DNA of 64,000 nt from Beta vulgaris subsp. vulgaris (lineage: Eukaryota > Streptophyta > Magnoliopsida > Caryophyllales > Amaranthaceae): contig NC_079206.1 of assembly GCF_026745355.1 (NCBI RefSeq), positions 41,897,036 through 41,961,035 on the forward strand, written 5' to 3'. Made by a program: the position numbers and the translations under genes. The notes under the pieces were generated by a model that was given only the letters and a program-made list of their open reading frames with translations, did not search any database and was not told where the DNA came from. Of this stretch, positions 1 through 10,838 are shown in pieces (position 1 is the stretch's first letter; the number at the start of each line of letters is the position of its first letter).

Positions 1-35
1 CTAAACAATTAAAGACCGTTGCTTCATTCATACAA

Positions 36-1262
36 ATGTTAGAGGACACTCTTGAGCATAATGGTAACACCCCAACTCCTAACACTAGAGTCGGTCAACC
101 CTGTAAGCGATCACTGACAATGATCGGTAGAAACGCTAATGGTACACCGGTCTGGAAAATGCGTTCCTTCATTCCCGAGCGACGACAGTTGGAGAGGCAA
201 CTAGAGGATCCAGGGAACGAAGAAACACTTCTGGATATGGAAGAGCTTGACAATTTCGAAGACGAGAGTCAAACTCCCTCCCACCGAGAGTACAACACCA
301 ATGGTGCTAGTAACTACTCAGTTGTCGGACATTTGCTGATCAAGCCTAAACTCTCTCCCTTTGTGCTAGAGATTCTAAATCATCATATGCTAAGAATTAA
401 GATGTCGTCATGTAAATATGATGGTAGTTTTGACCCTAACGATCACGTCGCAACCTATGAAGGACACATGTACCTGTACACCCATGTGGATGGCATATGG
501 TGTAAGGTGTTCCCATCCACAATGACTGGGATTGCTCATACATGGTTCAAAAGTATCAAGCCTGGTAACATTTCTAGTTTCTCTCAACTTTCGTCCATAT
601 TCAACACTCATTTTGTGAGCAATAGGCGTCGAGAACACACCATAGGGGAATTATTATCCATCAGGCAAGGAGAAATAGAATCGCTTTGTGCCTACATCTG
701 TCGATTTAATGTAGAGACCGTCTCAATTCCTTGTTTATAGCAGGATGTGGCAGTCTTGGACTTGATGATGGGACTGAGAGAGGGGTTTGCACTCAGTAGT
801 TATCTGGGCCGTGAGACTTCCACGTCACTATGGTCGATACTTGAATAAGAAAATGATTTTATAAGAGGCGAAGAATTTGATAGAGCCTCTAGCAATCAGT
901 ACCGCGAGTCTCATAAGAAGAAAAATGAGAAGTCATGGAAGGATAAGGGTTGTGATAATGATCGTGGTCGTTATGGGAGGAAAGACTGAAACATGGTGAA
1001 GAAAGGAATAACCGAGAGCGTAGTGACCGAGAAAAAGGTTTTGATGCAAAGAGAAGTTTGATTCCTACACCCAACTCATGACCTCCAGGGAACAAATATA
1101 CACCATGAACAAGGAAAGCGACAAATGACAGCGGCCAAAGAAGATGTTTCATAAGAACTGTTACAAGACTAAGTGGTGTGACTTTTATGGGGATCACTGC
1201 CACCTGACAGAGTATTGTAGGTACTCGAAGGATAATTTGGAGAATCTCATATCGCAGATGCT
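36..1262 (+). pseudogene. Element A gag (Tat-type), broken
   Basis: The open part runs to 740 (234 codons). It has a retrotransposon gag core with YDGSFDPNDHVATYEGH near residue 130, then FPSTMTGIAHTWF and FSQLSSIFNTHFVSNRR. This is the capsid-like region that assembles the retroelement particle. After the stop at 740, homology continues in shifted frames. At about 1140-1260 the minus-turn region reads WCDFYGDHCHLTEYC followed by NLENLI, the usual Tat gag C-terminal Cys/His motif before protease. Several stops and frameshifts separate the two parts, so no complete gag can be made. Confidence 0.8.
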
Positions 1263-1373
1263 ATTTCACTCAGTATAAGGTTTAGACAAATGAAGGTGAT
1301 TTGGTGAAGTTCAAAGATCAGAATGTTCAGTTTCGGATAGGTGAGATACATCTGATCAATTGCGTCCCAATTC

Positions 1374-1667
1374 ATGGCAAAGTGTCAATGGAGCAAAGGC
1401 CAATTTAAAGGAGTTCACACATTAGGTAAATTCAGTGAAATTTGCCATTGGAAGAAAGCACCAAATATGCCGACCATGTCTTTCTCAATCGAAGACGCAA
1501 AACATGTGATATACCCCCATGACGACCCTCTGGTGGTCACTTTTAAAGTTGTAAACTGTTTGATTCATATAATCTTGGTAGATGGAGGAAGCTCTGCCAA
1601 CATCTTATCTTTATCGACGTTCGAAAAGTTGATGATTGGCCGAGAGCATTTGCAGCCAGTAACATAC
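1374..1667 (+). pseudogene. Element A aspartic protease, N-terminal part, cut by element B
   Basis: Residues 45-85 read IEDAKHVIYPHDDPLVV and then ILVDGGSSANIL, the active-site segment of the plant gypsy retropepsin-like protease that processes the polyprotein. The frame runs into the LTR of element B at 1668. The remainder of this domain is found at 16525 in the same frame. The motif has D-G-G where many proteases have D-T-G or D-S-G; the same D-G-G is seen in element B, so it may be lineage-typical rather than a defect. Confidence 0.85.
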
Positions 1668-2304
1668 TGTTATGGCTGAATTTTTTACAGGTTGACATTG
1701 ACGCAAGAACACGATGACGCGACGACATGACAACCTACGGCACAGTGACGAAGGAAGTTAGACCTGAAGACGTAGCAGGCAATGCGAAATTTGAAGCTGG
1801 AACATTGAATGAGTAACGGTCTGGCTAAATAAGGAAAGAGATTAACCAGCCATAAATTCAGCCGTTAAGGAGCGTGGGTCAAGACGTTGGCAACAAGTGA
1901 AGGAGACGCCGTGATTTAAGCAAGGAAATCAATGTAATAATGAGTAGATTTATTGTTGTATTCGTTGGAAAAAGCCAAAGGAAAGAAAAGGCATATAAAA
2001 GAGAGAGAGAGGTCATTTTCATGTTTTTTACGCAACATTGTGAGAAAGACACTAAGGTGAACTTGGCATTCTTGTAAACGACACTCAGTCACAAAGAAAG
2101 ATAGTGAACGATATTAGTTTGGTGGATCTTAACCACCCGCGGTTTTTACCCATCTTCATTGGGGTTTTCCGCGTCACCATTTTTGTGTGTTCATCCCCTT
2201 TGACTCCCCTTTGCATTCTTTCGTCGCATTGACCTTAACATTATCTGGTTGACACGTCCCACAAACTTCAATTTCATCGTTAGCGATAAATTTTAGCATA
2301 AACA
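1668..2304 (+). repeat. Element B 5' LTR
   Basis: It begins TGTTATGGCTGAATTTTTTA and ends ATAAACA, giving the usual TG...CA ends, and is about 637 bp. It is repeated at 15890-16519 with roughly 95-97 percent identity by eye. Differences include many single-base indels. A TATAAAA box lies at 1994-2000. Confidence 0.93.
1994..2000 (+). promoter_or_regulatory. TATA box in element B 5' LTR
   Basis: TATAAAA follows GGCA and precedes a GA repeat. The same box is conserved in the 3' LTR (16207-16213). The position fits the U3/R boundary of the LTR promoter. Confidence 0.6.
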
Positions 2305-2307
2305 TAT

Positions 2308-2325
2308 TGGCGCCCACCGTGGGGC
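2308..2325 (+). promoter_or_regulatory. Primer-binding site of element B
   Basis: TGGCGCCCACCGTGGGGC starts 3 bases after the LTR end. TGGCGCC is a common start for plant gypsy tRNA primer sites. I cannot assign the tRNA with certainty, because only the first seven bases agree with the tRNA-Asp-type site I know. Confidence 0.7.
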
Positions 2326-2359
2326 ATAACCAGACCATCTACTATTCAAAATTTGTCAA

Positions 2360-3741
2360 ATGGGAGAAACACCTAACCTCGAGGAAATGCAAAGGCAGTA
2401 CGAGCAAATGAGAGCAGAGATGCTCGAAATGAGGCAAGTCAACGAGCGTCTAACTACTGACTTTACGACATCGTAAGAGAGGATCCAGAAATTACAAGAG
2501 GAGTTAGCATCGTCCAAGGCCTCGAAAGCCCGACGTCGAGAAAATCTGAATAACATCCCTTATATGGGGAATCTCTCTGAGTCGGATGACGAAGAGCCTG
2601 AAAATGATGAAGAGCCCGAGGACGAAGATCCCTTAAACAATAAAGGAAACGACCAAGGTGAAAAAGAAGCAAACCTTATGACGAAGCGCCTGACTCAGAT
2701 CGAAAAGCAAAACAGGCGCTTGATGAAGCTCATGTCCTAGCTCCCCGAAGCCCCAACACCAGGAATCGTGAAGCACCCCGACGGCTACGCAGAGTCACCG
2801 TTCGTTGACAGGATCTCAAGAGCGTGCTCCCCAAAAGCTCAACTGCCTACCTGCCTACCTAGCTGCTACTTGATGGTTCAACCGATCCGGGCGACCACGT
2901 CGCGCAATACAAGCAACGGATGTGGCAAGCGTCGATCCCTGGCATCTAGTAGAGCATGCATGTGCAAGTCGTTCGGAGCCACGCTCACCGGTCCCGCTCT
3001 CAAGTGGTTGGGATTTCTCAAGCCAGGAAGCATTGGCAATTTCTCCACCCTCGTCAATAAGTTCTATGAGAAGTTTGAAGGCAGTCGCAGCCTGGAAAAG
3101 CAAACGAGCGACCTATATGGCGTCGTGCAGGGACCCAAAGAATCCGTTCGCGATTATTATAATCGCTTTAACAAAGAAATGATTAGCATTAAAAATCTTG
3201 ATACTAAGACTGCTATTGAATGTTTCAGGAAAGGACTAATCTTGCGGTCGAAGCTATACAATCGCCAAGAATACCCGTGCCAGACGTTCGAGGAAGTCAA
3301 GTCGCGAGCATTAGCACAAATGAGGTTGGAGGAAGACGACGCCATCCTCAACACCATATCCACCCGACGCGCGCCGGATACTCCCGTTGATCGGAAGGCC
3401 TTCGTCCCTAAGAAGAACAACTGGCGAAGTCACCCCTACAGCCGTTCAAACCAGGTAAACAATGTTGCTAACATCGCAGAAAGTGCAGGTAACGGCACAA
3501 GGACGGAGTCGCCAACCTTCCCTGCCTTAGATTCCTACGGATTCTCCGTCGACGTCGGTGGCGTTGTGAATGCCTTAGCTAGAATCGGGACCAGTTCTTG
3601 GCCGAAGAAGAGCGACCGCCCGAGGCGCAAAAAGACCAGTTAAAATGGTGTCAGTTCCATCATGATCATGGGCATAAGACGGAGGAGTGCATTGCGTTGC
3701 GACGCGAAGTCGCGTTCATGCTCAATAAGGGGCATTTCTGA
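2360..3741 (+). pseudogene. Element B gag, broken
   Basis: The probable start is ATG at 2360 (MGETPNLEEMQRQYEQMR), giving a coiled-coil N-terminus, with in-frame stops at about 2474 and 2738 and a frame disturbance between about 2780 and 2980. The gag core is clear at 2975-3330: LTGPALKWLGFLKPGS, FSTLVNKFYEKF and ESVRDYYNRFNKEM. The C-terminus (3641-3741) holds WCQFHHDHGHKTEEC, the Cys/His motif before protease, and stops at 3739. It would form the retroelement capsid; the breaks mean no full protein. Confidence 0.85.
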
Positions 3742-3951
3742 GCGACAAAGGTAAAGCGTCCTTTGGAAAAAATACCGCGCAATCCGACCCTCCTCCGTCG
3801 CCCGCACACGTAAAGGTAATTAACGTCATTTCTGGTGGATCGATGTATGTGGACTAACGTATTCCGCTGCTAAAAGGCTAGCAAGAGAGGGTACCCCTCG
3901 TCCGCCGTTTATAAATCTTGCAGGTCAGCCGAGGAGCGCAAGCTCGAAGCG

Positions 3952-4434
3952 ATGGCCATAACCTTTGATGACGACGACGTCTGCGACGTGGAGCATCATG
4001 ACGGATTAGTCATATCCCTGACTGTCAGCAACTGCTTGTTGAAGCGAGTGTTGGTCGATGGGGGCAGCTCGGCCAACATCATATTCAAAAGCGCCCTCGA
4101 AGGTATGGGTCTGTGTGATAAAGATATTACTAAAAAATCTACTGTTTTAGTAGGTTTCAGTGGAGAGGCCCAGCATATTGTCGGGGAGATCACGCTGCCA
4201 ACGCTAGCCAAAGGCGTCAACCTCCCAACCAGGTTCAACGTCGTAGATTGCCCGTCAGCATACAACATCATTCTCGGTACCCCATGGATACACAAGATGA
4301 AGGCCGTCCCTTCAACCTATCATCAGTCGCTGAAGTTTCCTACCAAATGGGGGGTCCAAGAAATAAAGGGCGAGCAGAAGTCTGCAAGGGAATGCTATAG
4401 TTCGTCGCTCAAGCCCCCAAAGGCAGCTATCTAG
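3952..4434 (+). pseudogene. Element B aspartic protease
   Basis: This is a 160-codon open stretch. ISLTVSNCLLKRVLVDGGSSANI (partly) marks the active-site loop near residue 37, and LGTPWIHKMKAVPSTYHQ near residue 108 marks the conserved end of the retropepsin-like domain that cleaves the Gag-Pol precursor. It lies in pol order between gag and RT. The first ATG is used only for the open stretch; in the element it would be part of a polyprotein. Confidence 0.85.
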
Positions 4435-4612
4435 CAATTAAAGGATGGGTCAGCACCCGACGCGCCCAGCGAGCAGGACGTGGATGAAGTAATGCTCGAT
4501 CCATCCATCCCGATCGCGTCGTTCGAATCGGAGCGACTTGTCACAAGAATACGAGGTCAGTTAATCGATTTCTTAAAGCTAACCAAGATTGTTTTGCTTG
4601 GTCCCATGATAT

Positions 4613-5448
4613 ATGACAGGTATCAGTCCTGACGTTATCACGCATAAGCTCAACGTTGATCCCGCTCACAAGCCTGTGAAGCAGAAAAGACGTAAGTTCG
4701 CTCCTGAAAGGAACCAGGTCATCAACGATGAGGTCCAGAAATTGATCGATACCGGAAAGATCCGTGAAGTAAAATACCCAGATTGGTTAGCTAACGTTGT
4801 GGTGGTCAGCAAAAAGAACGGAAAGTGGAGAGTCTGCATCGACTTCACGGACCTAAACAAAGCATGTTCTAAGGATCCGTTTCCTCTTCCCTATATGATG
4901 CAATGGTCGACGCGACGGCGGTCACGAGCTTTTAACATTCATGGACGCGTATTCCGGTACAACCAAATATTGATGCATCCGGCGACCAGGAAAAGACCGC
5001 GTTTGTCACTGATAAAGGTATATATTGTTACAAGGTTATGCCTTTTGGTTTGAAAAATGCAGGTGCCACGTATCAGCGACTAGTTAATCAAATGTTTAAA
5101 GACCAATTCGGTGACACCATAGAAGTGTACATCGATGATATGCTCGTCAAATCCAAGCAAGCGAGCGATCACATTCAACACCTGTCGGAGGCTTTCGACG
5201 TATTACGAAGGTATGGCATGAAATTAAATCCTACTAAGTGCACCTTTGGAGTGTCCGCAGGAAAATTTCTAGGGTACGTCGTGACGCAGCGGGGAATTGA
5301 GGCCAGCCAAGATCAAATCAAAGCCATCATCAACATTCAGTCCCCACGAAGCGTTAAGGAAGTACAAAAGTTGACCAGTCGCATGGCCGCACTAAATCGT
5401 TTCATATCCCGGTCATCTGAGAAGTGCATCTGTTTTATGATGTCCTGA
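4613..5448 (+). pseudogene. Element B reverse transcriptase, frameshifted
   Basis: The first open part (4613-5053) has HKPVKQKRRKFAPERN, VVVVSKKNGKWRVCIDFTDL and KDPFPLP. The frame is lost near 4900-5035 and resumes at 5038 with MPFGLKNAGATYQRL and the catalytic YIDDMLVKS, followed by KCTFGVSAGKFLGYVV. Together these cover fingers, palm and thumb of a gypsy RT. The catalytic YIDD is preserved although the frame is broken. Confidence 0.9.
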
Positions 5449-5939
5449 GAAAGAACAAGGGCTTCGCATGGACGCAACAACATGAAGATGCGTTACACAA
5501 GCTGAAAAACTATCTAGCGACGCCGCCATTGCTGTCAAAGCCAAACATCGGGGAAACGTTGCAGCTTTATCTCGCGGTAAGTAACGTATCCGTCAGCGCT
5601 GTCCTGACGCGGGAGGCGGAGAGCCAGCAGCTACCAATTTACTATGTCAATAAGTTTCTGCTAGACGCGGAGACCAGGTATTCTTCATTAGAAAAACTCA
5701 TCTTAGCTTTAGTCGTAGATGTTAAGAAGCTTAGGTATTATTTTGAAACGCATACTATAGTCGTAATGACTAATTATCCTATCAAGTCTGTTTTGCGACA
5801 TCCGGGATTGACAGGTCGCATGAACAAGTGGGCAATAGCACTCAGCGCGTACGACATCCAGTTTCATCTAAGGAGTGCTGTCAAGTCACAAGCCTTGGCA
5901 GATTTTGTGGCGGACTTTAGCCCAGAACTAGAGAAGCTC
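5424..5939 (+). pseudogene. Element B first RNase H segment, cut by T1
   Basis: The region follows RT in a shifted frame (break near 5424-5448). Recognisable parts are FAWTQQHEDALHKLKNYLATPPLL, AVLTREAESQQLPIYYVNK, ETRYSSLEKLILALV and ALADFVADFSPELEKL (fragments of the RT-linked RNase H that removes RNA from the hybrid). The last residues of the open frame, after 5939, are read from the transposon T1 end and do not belong to the protein. Confidence 0.88.
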
Positions 5940-5989
5940 CACTACAAGAAAAGCTACATATAGAGGCAATCATAAGTTGCATCTAAATA

Positions 5990-6480
5990 TATGTTTGTAG
6001 CCTCTATTGGTGTTTAGAAGCAATTTTCTTGTTGCCTCTAATTAGTCTGTCGCTAATTATAGGTTGCCCCTAATGCCACCCTTTTGAGGCACACAAGTTA
6101 TGGTGCCTCTAAAGACACTTATGTTTAGAGGCAACCACGTGCATGTCGCTAATAATTGGTTGCCCCTAATGCCCCTTTTTGAGGCAGACAAGTCATTGTG
6201 TTTATATAGCCACTTGCATTTTGAGGCAACCACTAGGCAGTCACTAAATATAGGTTGCCTCTAATTCTACCTTTTTGGGGCACACAGTGTTTATTCGTGA
6301 TAAGACCACTATGTTTTTAGTGGCACCCATAAGGCTGCCTCTAATTGTGAGTTGACTCTATTGCCACCTTTTTGGGGCACACAAATATTGTTTCTAAAAG
6401 TACTAACGTTTAGAGGCAATTATAATTCTTGCGACAAATTATGAATGAAGGCAACCACTTCTTTTGCCTCTAAATATATT
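5990..6480. repeat. T1 left subterminal repeats (about 95-118 bp unit)
   Basis: Four to five degenerate copies of a unit combine TTTAGAGGCAACCA, GTCGCTAATTATAGGTTGCC and GCCACCTTTTTGGGGCACAC. Both orientations of the short core (GAGGCAACC and GGTTGCCTC) occur, as expected for transposase-binding subterminal arrays of CACTA elements. The block is about 85 percent alike by eye to 63065-63430. Confidence 0.75.
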
Positions 6481-7090
6481 TAAAGGTAATTATATTTTGT
6501 AGCCTAAAAAAATCTTTGCAGACATTTTCATTTGTTGCTCCTAATAATAATTAGATGCAACTGCAAAATTTACAAAAAAAATCTTAGGGGACATTTTTTT
6601 TTCGATACATATACAAAATTAGAGTGTAAAAAAAACACTGAATTAAAACACAAACGAAATCAAATCTGCCTTCATCCAAAAAAAACAAACATATTATATA
6701 GAACACTAACCTAAAAGAAATTAACTCACAAATCTACTGCATCTATAACACTAACCTAAAAAAAATCAAATCTACCTTCACAAAATAAAAAGATATCTAG
6801 AATGCGCTGCTGAAACAAAAAAAACAGAAAAAAAAAATTACTAACCTAAAACAATGAATTTACAAATTGATCTTACAAAAAAAATGAAAAAAAAAAACGA
6901 TAAAAAAATGAAAAAAAACAAAATTGCTGAAATTAAACTACATTAAAAAATGAAGAATTCCCAAACAATATTCGAGTCCGGATAAACTCAGATTTTGAGT
7001 CACAACATTTTGTTCAAGAACCAGTTTTTTCGGGTTGGTTTTGGGTCGATTTTTGATAGGTCTATTTGCGTTCATTGAATTCGGTTTAGC
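6480..7090. other. A-rich interior of T1, no gene
   Basis: Long A runs and short direct repeats such as CACTAACCTAAAA (about 6702, 6748 and 6840). I see no coding region; the 60-codon ORF here is an A-rich artefact. Confidence 0.6.
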
Positions 7091-7091
7091 T

Positions 7092-7390
7092 GATGAAGTA
7101 TACCTATTTTGATGTTGATTAGATTAAAAACATTTCAACTGTGGCAGCAAGAGTTGGCAGTAAATGGTGCACGATATTTTGATGTGGATGATGCTGGTCA
7201 AACATTGATTATTGCACGAAGACCGACTAGAATTGGTGGACCCCATATCCTTACCAAAATAACTTTCACTGTTCTTTATTGCAATCTGTTTGAGGTGATC
7301 TGCACTGCTAAGATCACGAACGACCACGAACTCACGAAGACCGACCATTGACGTGGATGAAGTACACCTATTTTCATGTTGATTAGATTA
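7092..7390. repeat. 35-bp direct repeats flanking a gene-like segment in T1
   Basis: 7092-7126 and 7356-7390 agree at 33 of 35 positions (each starts GATGAAGTA and ends GTTGATTAGATTA). They enclose about 230 bp with a gene-like reading. Confidence 0.75.
7127..7351 (+). pseudogene. Possible captured gene fragment inside T1
   Basis: The plus-strand frame from 7109 gives LWQQELAVNGARYFDVDD followed by AGQTLIIARRPTRIGG. The amino-acid texture looks like a real protein, unlike the surrounding A-rich sequence, but I do not recognise the family. It may be an exon captured by the transposon. The reading ends at 7351 just before the second 35-bp repeat. A chance ORF cannot be excluded. Confidence 0.3.
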
Positions 7391-7395
7391 TTGAA

Positions 7396-7465
7396 CGAAC
7401 GACGAACGAATCCATGAACGAACTGACGAACGAATCCACGAACGAACTGACGAACGAACGAGCAA
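7396..7465. repeat. 24-bp minisatellite (ACGAACGA-rich)
   Basis: Unit ACGAATCCACGAACGAACTG plus ACGA is repeated about 2.7 times. The two minus-strand ORFs with SFVDSFVSSF-like repeats across it are artefacts. Confidence 0.8.
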
Positions 7466-7669
7466 ATATCGAGACAAGATTTCGCCACCATGTGAAATGA
7501 GCAAGGCGTCGGAGTTGAGGGTGAGCAGACAAAGATGAGAGACGAAGAAGCGCCGGAGAGAGGCGAGCAGTTGAGAGTGAGAACATGAGAGAGGAGAGAT
7601 GTGAGGCCAAGAGAGATGTGAGGGTGAGGCGTGACTTGTGAACCCTAATCTTTAAATACCTTTTAAAAA

Positions 7670-7884
7670 TATATTGATGCGGTTTTTGTTAAAAACCGCA
7701 GCAATATTTTAAGTGAAAAACATTTCAACAAAATTTCGTTGAAACTATATTGCTGCGGTTTTTGTTAAAAACCGCAGCAATATGGTTATTTTATATTTTT
7801 CATTTTCTTTTACGTGATATATTGCTGCGTATGGGTAAAACCGTAGTAATATCACCGCAGCAATAAGCAATTATTCTACTAGTG
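7670..7884. repeat. Terminus of another CACTA family with palindromic subterminal repeats
   Basis: Two near-perfect hairpins at about 7674-7710 and 7749-7785 have arms TATTGCTGCGGTTTTT and AAAAACCGCAGCAATA around a GTT loop. The block ends with GCAATTATTCTACTAGTG at 7884, which read backwards starts CACTAGTAGAATAATTGC, a CACTA-type end. No matching left end is visible, so this looks like a one-ended remnant inside T1 or a rearranged part of T1. Confidence 0.6.
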
Positions 7885-9360
7885 AAAATAGGTGTTTTGA
7901 TGCACGAAACTCTCATGATGGCATTTGCATATGCAACCTAATTTATTCATAATTTTTTTGTTTGGTCTAAAAAGAAGAAATTTATAACATATCAAAGAAA
8001 TGGAATATATTAATCAAAGAAAGATATTTCATTCAATCGATGATGAAATCTATACACAATCCAAAATAGTAGGCAAAAGAAGCCAAATGTACATCCAAAA
8101 TGACAAACAAGCCAAAAGAAGCAAAAACAGTAGTTTAATCCTAGCAACAAAAGTCTAAACAAAAGCTGATGAATCACTGCGTCATGAGTAATAATATATT
8201 CAACTCATTCTGCCAGCATCACTTCTTTCAAATTTCAACGAATGCGCATTAAGTGTGACGAAATGGACGTGTGGCTTGTCAGCAATATCGTGTAAGCAAC
8301 CAAAATTATCTGCAAAAAAACAGAAAAAAATTTAGCAAATTTAATTACAAAATGGCTGCACAACATGATTTTGATAACATGAAACCTTCAACACGTTAGA
8401 CTAATACTACTTACCATATAGTTTCATGTGTCATTTTACTAACAAGTGTTTTGTCACTCTTGGTGCGCATCTCCTCATACAAATCCAACAATCCAAGCCT
8501 TACTCTATGGCCTTACTTTATCGCGTTCAAACTGATATCATAAAAACTATAGCTAAGTAAATATTCAAAAATGAAATTAGAAATACAATGAAACAATAAG
8601 CATTACCATATCTTAGTTACTTGTTCCGTGAACCAAAAATTGTTCCTATTCTTATATATTGTTAAAAATCTTAGGAGGCTAGCTTGTAGAAACAATAATT
8701 CTGATCCACTATTATGTTCAATACAATTATATAATTTATACACAAACATGGTTATGTTGAATTTCAAATAATTATGCTATTTCAAATCATATTTATTTAA
8801 TTTAATTAGAATCTTATGAAGCCTTGTAAAGCCCTTTTCTGTTCATCCCCTCTTGTCAAATCTGGTAGTCTGGTACATAGTTTCTCTTGGTCCAAACAAA
8901 AATGTTTAAAGAAAGTGAAAAACAAAAGTGGTGAAAAATTATAACTTAAAAACTAATAATAACAAGAAAAATTCAGATCAAATTTTTAAAAAATTAGATC
9001 AAATAAGAAACTTTCAAATCAAAAGATAAAATCAGAAAAATGCATACAAGGCATTCTAATTTATACGCATCTCTCTCTCTACTCGACACCCCCTCTCTCT
9101 AAAATCAAAAGAAACAAAAAAAAAACCCTAAAAAACCCTAAACTTCGAGGCTGTCATGCATTGTTCCTCTATGGTAAGCCCAAACTCGCTTCTTTAATTT
9201 ATTTTTCATTCTTTTCACTTTCAGTTTTATCATTAATAATAATAAGTTCCCATATACTAACTTAGTAAGATGGACCAATTTAGGAAAGTCAAAGGTTATA
9301 GAGTAACCAAATAAAAACGAAATAAAACAAAACTTTAAAACACAATTAGATTAAAAGAAA
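7885..9360. other. AT-rich interior of T1, no gene
   Basis: No coding region seen. At 9122-9142 there is a doubled telo-box-like CCCTAAAAAACCCTAAAC motif followed by a short leader-like sequence, reminiscent of a plant 5' UTR. Confidence 0.5.
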
Positions 9361-10180
9361 AGGGAGGAGGATTTCAGTTCCTCAATTTAAGAGGAAAATG
9401 AAGGAAGAGGAGGGAGAAAGCAGAGGAGGCCGAAACAGGGGAGAGGAAGAGGGAGTTCGGTGGTGCTGGCGCTGGTGGTTCGCCGGCGAAGCTCAGGCAC
9501 CGCGAAAAAGAATGAGGTTGGGTTTGAGAGTGGTGGTGGTTCGCGAAGGCTGCAGGGGACGCAGCACAAGGCGCCGCGAAGGGGGGAAAGGAAGGACGAC
9601 AGAGGTGCGAAGGGAAGGAGAAGCTGGCGGTGGTGGTGCGAATTGGTGGTTCGAAGGTGGAGGTAGTGGTGGTTTCCGGCGAGATAAGAAATAACAGAGG
9701 AAATTGTTGAATTGAAATATTGTTTTTAATTTTCAAAATAAAAATCAGAATTTCAAGGAAGAGAAGAGGGGAATTGAAGCAACCTTTGGAGTGGTTTTGC
9801 TTGAGGAATCAAATGAGAGAAATCAGTATTTATAGGAGGAAATTTTCGGTTGAAATGGTGAATGGTGAGAGTTTAGCTTTCGAAAATTTCTTGGTGTGTG
9901 TGCTTGAACTGGACGAAAGAGAAGGAGGGAGGTGTTGAAGTTTTTCATTTTTTTGGTTGATGTGCCATGAATCAGCCGAAGGAGGAAGGAAGACGAATTT
10001 CTTGGTTCTTGAGCCCAGAACTGGACGAAGGAAGGAAGGCAGGAGGAACCGAGGAAAGATGAAGATGAATCACGTTCTTTTTTTTTTTTCTTTTTTTTTT
10101 ATTTTCCTTTTTCTTTTTAGGAAAAGACAAATTGACTATGGACTAGAATTTGGGCCGTGAATTAAGTAAATGGATGGACA
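9361..10180. other. GA-rich stretch of T1, no convincing gene
   Basis: Purine-rich sequence gives overlapping ORFs on both strands (plus 9398 onward, minus 9736 downward) made mostly of G, R, E or S, P. A gene capture with UTR-like sequence is possible, but nothing is recognisable. Confidence 0.5.
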
Positions 10181-10204
10181 ATTAGAATAAGGGTGCTCAT
10201 AACA

Positions 10205-10830
10205 ATGTAAAATGTTTAAACAATTAAATACATATGACGCTAAATACATGGCTTTAGAGACAATTAACTACATTTGATGCTAAAAAATGGCTTTAGAGAC
10301 AACTAAATTCATGTGACTTTAAATACATGGCTTTAGAGACAACTAAATTCATGCGACTTTAAATACATGGCTTTAGAGACAACTGACTACAGTTGATGCT
10401 GAAAAAAATGGCTTTAGAGATAACTAAATTCATGTGACGCTAAATACATGGCTTTAAAGACAACTAACTACAGTTGATGCTGAAAAAAATGGCTTTAAAG
10501 ACAATTAAAGTGATGTGACGCTAAATACATGGCTTTAGAGACAACTAACTACACTTGATGCTAAAAAAAAATGACTTTAGAGACAATTAAATTCATGTGA
10601 TGCTAAAAATATGGATTTAGAGACAACCAATATTCATGTGATGCTAAAAACATGGTTATTGAGGCAACCAACATTTATCTGATGCTGAAATTTATCTTTA
10701 GAGGCACCAGAATATACTTGACACTAAAAACCATATAATTTAGAGGCAACCATATTTATGTGATGGTAAAAGGGAGTTTTAGAGGCAACTCAGCCAAATG
10801 ATGTGCCTCTATAGCCAAATGATGTGCCTC
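10205..10830. repeat. T1 right subterminal array of 40-bp repeats
   Basis: About eleven to thirteen units follow the pattern ACAACTAAATTCATGTGACG, then CTAAATACATGGCTTTAGAG. Two sub-types alternate in the middle (one with CTAAATACATGG, one with CTGAAAAAAATGG), which gives an approximately 80-bp higher-order period. From about 10650 the units shift to the TAGAGGCAACC core seen at the left end. Confidence 0.85.
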
Positions 10831-10838
10831 TATTAACC

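Larger units (their letters stand above)
5940..10834 (+). mobile_element. T1: non-autonomous CACTA transposon inserted in element B
   Basis: It begins with CACTACAAGAAAAG at 5940, the typical plant En/Spm CACTA terminus, exactly where element B's RNase H reading is lost. Element B resumes with VDGSSNFRGPG at about 10841. Subterminal repeats with the core TAGAGGCAACC flank both ends. No transposase is visible inside. The right terminus lacks the expected TTCTTGTAGTG end and no secure 3-bp duplication can be assigned, so that end appears frayed or deleted. A second copy of the left subterminal region is at 63060-63470. Confidence 0.82.

Noticed and set aside
7276..7610. Minus ORFs with SFVDSFVSSF-type repeats that might suggest a repeat protein
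   Set aside because: They translate the 24-bp minisatellite and adjoining GA-rich sequence.
9122..9142. Interstitial telomere repeat
   Set aside because: Only two interrupted CCCTAAA copies. More likely a telo-box-like promoter or leader motif than a telomere remnant.
9374..9736. Ser/Pro-rich minus ORF with a hydrophobic start, considered as a secreted protein
   Set aside because: It overlaps similarly long plus-strand ORFs in a purine-rich tract, with no recognised domain.
10205..10830. Regular 40-bp units considered as a CRISPR array
   Set aside because: Units are contiguous and degenerate with no unique spacers, and the context is a plant transposon end.
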